A DNA stretch of 6,004 nt from Planctomicrobium piriforme (GTDB lineage: Bacteria; Planctomycetota; Planctomycetia; Pirellulales; PNKZ01). Below, piece by piece: positions 4,791 through 6,004 of the stretch. The DNA lies in NCBI GenBank assembly GCA_945877965.1, contig CAMCTH010000317.1, positions 1 through 6,004 on the forward strand. The letters are read 5' to 3'. Both the position numbers and the translations under genes were made by a program. Each line of letters begins with the position of its first letter. Position 1 is the first letter of the stretch. The notes beneath the pieces are model-generated. The model searched no databases. It saw only the letters and a list, made by a program, of their open reading frames with translations, and was not told the DNA's origin.

Positions 4791-5768
4791 ATGAGCACGA
4801 TTCCCACGATGAACGAACGCGGCTCCGACGAACGTGCTCCCGACAACCGGGGTTACTTTGCGACCCTCTTCTCGCGCTTCGGCGCGGGCTGGAACCTCTT
4901 TTGGTTCACGCCCGCCGATCCGCTGCCGCTCGGCGTCATGCGGATCGCCGTCGGTTTGATCGCGTTCTATCTCGTTGCGACGTTCGGCCTCGATCTCCGC
5001 CGGTTCTTGGACCCACAAATCGGGCTGCTGCGGATCGAAACGGTTCAGCTGGTCCGCACCGGCATGCGGATTTCGTATCTCGACTACGTGACCGACGCCG
5101 CGACATTGCAGATAGTGCACTACGCCGGTCTCGCGATTTTGGCGGCGTTCGTCGTCGGCTTTCTGACGCGGATCACGTCGGTCCTGGCCTGGATTGTGTT
5201 CCTGTCCTACTTCCATCGGGCTCCGATGCTCACGAGCATCGCCGAGCCTGTTGTGGCCGTTTTGATGATGTACCTCTGCCTCGGCCCGTGCGGGGCGACG
5301 CTCTCGCTTGATGCCCGACTCCGCCGTCGCCGCAACCCGCAAGCGACCGCGGCGATGCCGACTTGGGGGGCGAACGTCGTCTTACGGCTGATCCAAGTTC
5401 ATACGGTCCTGATCTACTTCATGATGTTCTGTGGCAAGACGCAGAACAATTTCGCCTGGTGGAACGGCACGGCCGTCTGGTGGTTGATCGCCAAGCCAGA
5501 GTCGGCCCTGCTCAACTTGCGGTGGATGGCCGACGCTCCGTACCTGGTCAACCTCTGGACGTCGGCGATCATGTTCTTCGAGCTGGCGTTCCCGTTCCTG
5601 GTGTGGAACCGGACCGCCCGGCCGCTGATGCTCGGTCTGAGCGTGGTCATGTGGACCGGAATCGCCGTGCTGACGGGCCTCGTGCCGTTCGCGCTGGCGA
5701 TGTTTGTGGCAGGCCTATCGTTCGTCTCGGCCGACGGCTGGCGAAAGCTCTGCGGTCGTCGCGGTTAG
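4791..5768 (+). CDS. HTTM-domain membrane protein (vitamin-K-dependent gamma-carboxylase-like)
   Basis: The 325-residue multi-pass protein has a polar N-terminus (1-34), then WNLFWFTPADPLPLGVMRIAVG, typical of the bacterial HTTM (PF05090-type) opening. Hydrophobic segments are near 47-67, 107-126, 128-142, 150-168, 195-214, 256-272 and 278-312. The stretch IQVHTVLIYFMMFCGK, followed by FAWWNGTAVWW (about 201-231), matches the family region that in human GGCX carries the catalytic-base lysine K218. K216 is the likely equivalent, an alignment made by eye. The soluble C-terminal domain of eukaryotic GGCX is absent, as is usual for bacterial homologues. Carboxylase activity should not be assumed, since most bacterial HTTM proteins have unknown substrates. 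A short basic loop (RLRRRRNP, 176-183) probably faces the cytoplasm. It is the second gene of a pair, one base after its neighbour. ATG 4809 is an alternative start, but 4791 fits the coupling. Confidence 0.9.
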   Translation: MSTIPTMNERGSDERAPDNRGYFATLFSRFGAGWNLFWFTPADPLPLGVMRIAVGLIAFYLVATFGLDLRRFLDPQIGLLRIETVQLVRTGMRISYLDYVTDAATLQIVHYAGLAILAAFVVGFLTRITSVLAWIVFLSYFHRAPMLTSIAEPVVAVLMMYLCLGPCGATLSLDARLRRRRNPQATAAMPTWGANVVLRLIQVHTVLIYFMMFCGKTQNNFAWWNGTAVWWLIAKPESALLNLRWMADAPYLVNLWTSAIMFFELAFPFLVWNRTARPLMLGLSVVMWTGIAVLTGLVPFALAMFVAGLSFVSADGWRKLCGRRG

Positions 5769-5774
5769 CCGCGA
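5759..5774. repeat. Hairpin across the HTTM stop codon
   Basis: TCGCGG (5759-5764) and CCGCGA (5769-5774) are perfect reverse complements around a TTAG loop holding the stop codon TAG (5766-5768). No T-run follows, so it is not a standard intrinsic terminator. It might stabilise the 3' end or assist Rho-dependent termination. No other terminator is visible between this gene and the next. Confidence 0.4.
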
Positions 5775-5788
5775 TCCGCAAAATTCAT

Positions 5789-5817
5789 TCGACGCACGAA
5801 CGCATCGGCGTTATCTT
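5789..5817 (+). promoter_or_regulatory. Candidate promoter of the Tat-signal gene
   Basis: TCGACG (5789-5794; four of six matches to TTGACA) is followed after 17 bases by TATCTT (5812-5817; four of six matches to TATAAT). It sits in the 107-base gap after the HTTM gene and would start transcription near 5824, about 50 bases before the ATG. The evidence is weak, but the spacing is right and the position sensible. Confidence 0.35.
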
Positions 5818-5875
5818 GCGCGTAGCTGCCGCCATTCGTCCCGCCTATTTCACGTCCGTATTGAAGGAGCCCGCC

Positions 5876-6004
5876 ATGGATGCTGCACGCCCGGTGGATT
5901 GTGCCGACTGTCGAGAAGTCGATCGTCGCGGTTTCTTGGGAACGTTGGGAGTCGGTGCGCTCGCCGGCGGTCTGCTCCCCGGCATCGCGCGAGCCGCCGA
6001 GCCG
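5876..6004 (+). CDS. Tat-exported protein, N-terminal fragment (cut by the window end)
   Basis: Only 43 codons are visible and the frame is still open at the edge. The start is well supported by AAGGAG (5864-5869), six bases before ATG. The N-terminus carries Cys9 and Cys12 (CADC), then a twin-arginine motif DRRGFLG (17-23), a hydrophobic Gly/Ala/Leu core (about 24-37) and ARA-AEP as a plausible signal peptidase site near residues 38-41. This indicates folding in the cytoplasm and export through the Tat pathway. The family cannot be decided from the signal alone. Large planctomycete families such as DUF1501 or DUF3500 proteins and cofactor-binding dehydrogenases begin in similar ways. The two cysteines ahead of the Arg pair would stay in the removed signal peptide if it is cleaved. 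Confidence 0.8.
   Translation, partial: MDAARPVDCADCREVDRRGFLGTLGVGALAGGLLPGIARAAEP

Noticed and set aside
3830..5342. Minus-strand frames opposite the HTTM pair (up to 338 codons)
   Set aside because: Arg/Glu/Gly-rich antisense translations of highly biased coding sequence; two well-formed + strand genes explain the region.

Overview
The window looks like a piece of a Planctomycetota chromosome, probably a Pirellulales-like lineage. This is inferred from the gene set: an HTTM (vitamin-K-carboxylase-like) membrane protein with a membrane-anchored partner, a small lipoprotein with a Q/P/G-rich tail, a secreted Cys-Cys/LFxRL repeat protein, and a Tat-type signal with Cys residues ahead of the twin arginine. 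The coding sequence is visibly GC-rich with G/C-ending codons. All credible genes lie on the + strand. I see no tRNA, rRNA, CRISPR, insertion sequence or other mobile element.

Layout. (1) 89-1468: complete NtrC-type sigma-54 response regulator, closed by a strong intrinsic terminator at 1505-1536. (2) 1537-1737: promoter region in which a perfect 9-bp inverted repeat overlaps a consensus -35 hexamer. It leads to 1738-2658, a lipoprotein with an NTF2-like-looking domain and a long Pro/Gln/Gly tail, followed by a terminator at 2715-2748. (3) 2749-3101: about 350 bases without a convincing gene. It holds a candidate sigma-70-type promoter and a roughly 200-nt structured leader ending in a hairpin/T-run just before a strong Shine-Dalgarno. 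Then comes 3102-3629, a secreted 25-cysteine protein with three internal repeats, followed by a terminator at 3701-3739. (4) 3887-4789 and 4791-5768: a tight two-gene unit with a 1-base gap, a single-span membrane protein with a soluble domain plus a multi-pass HTTM protein. (5) 5876 to the window end: the first 43 codons of a Tat-exported protein of unknown family.

How the parts fit. Each of the first three genes is followed by its own intrinsic terminator, so they are probably single-gene units. Only the 3887/4791 pair looks like an operon, and it is the only place where physical partnership is a fair inference. The regulator's sensor kinase is not in the window and may lie upstream. No good -24/-12 sigma-54 promoter was found, so its targets are unknown.

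The most unusual object is the cysteine-repeat protein with its leader. Next are the HTTM pair and the operator-like palindrome upstream of the lipoprotein.
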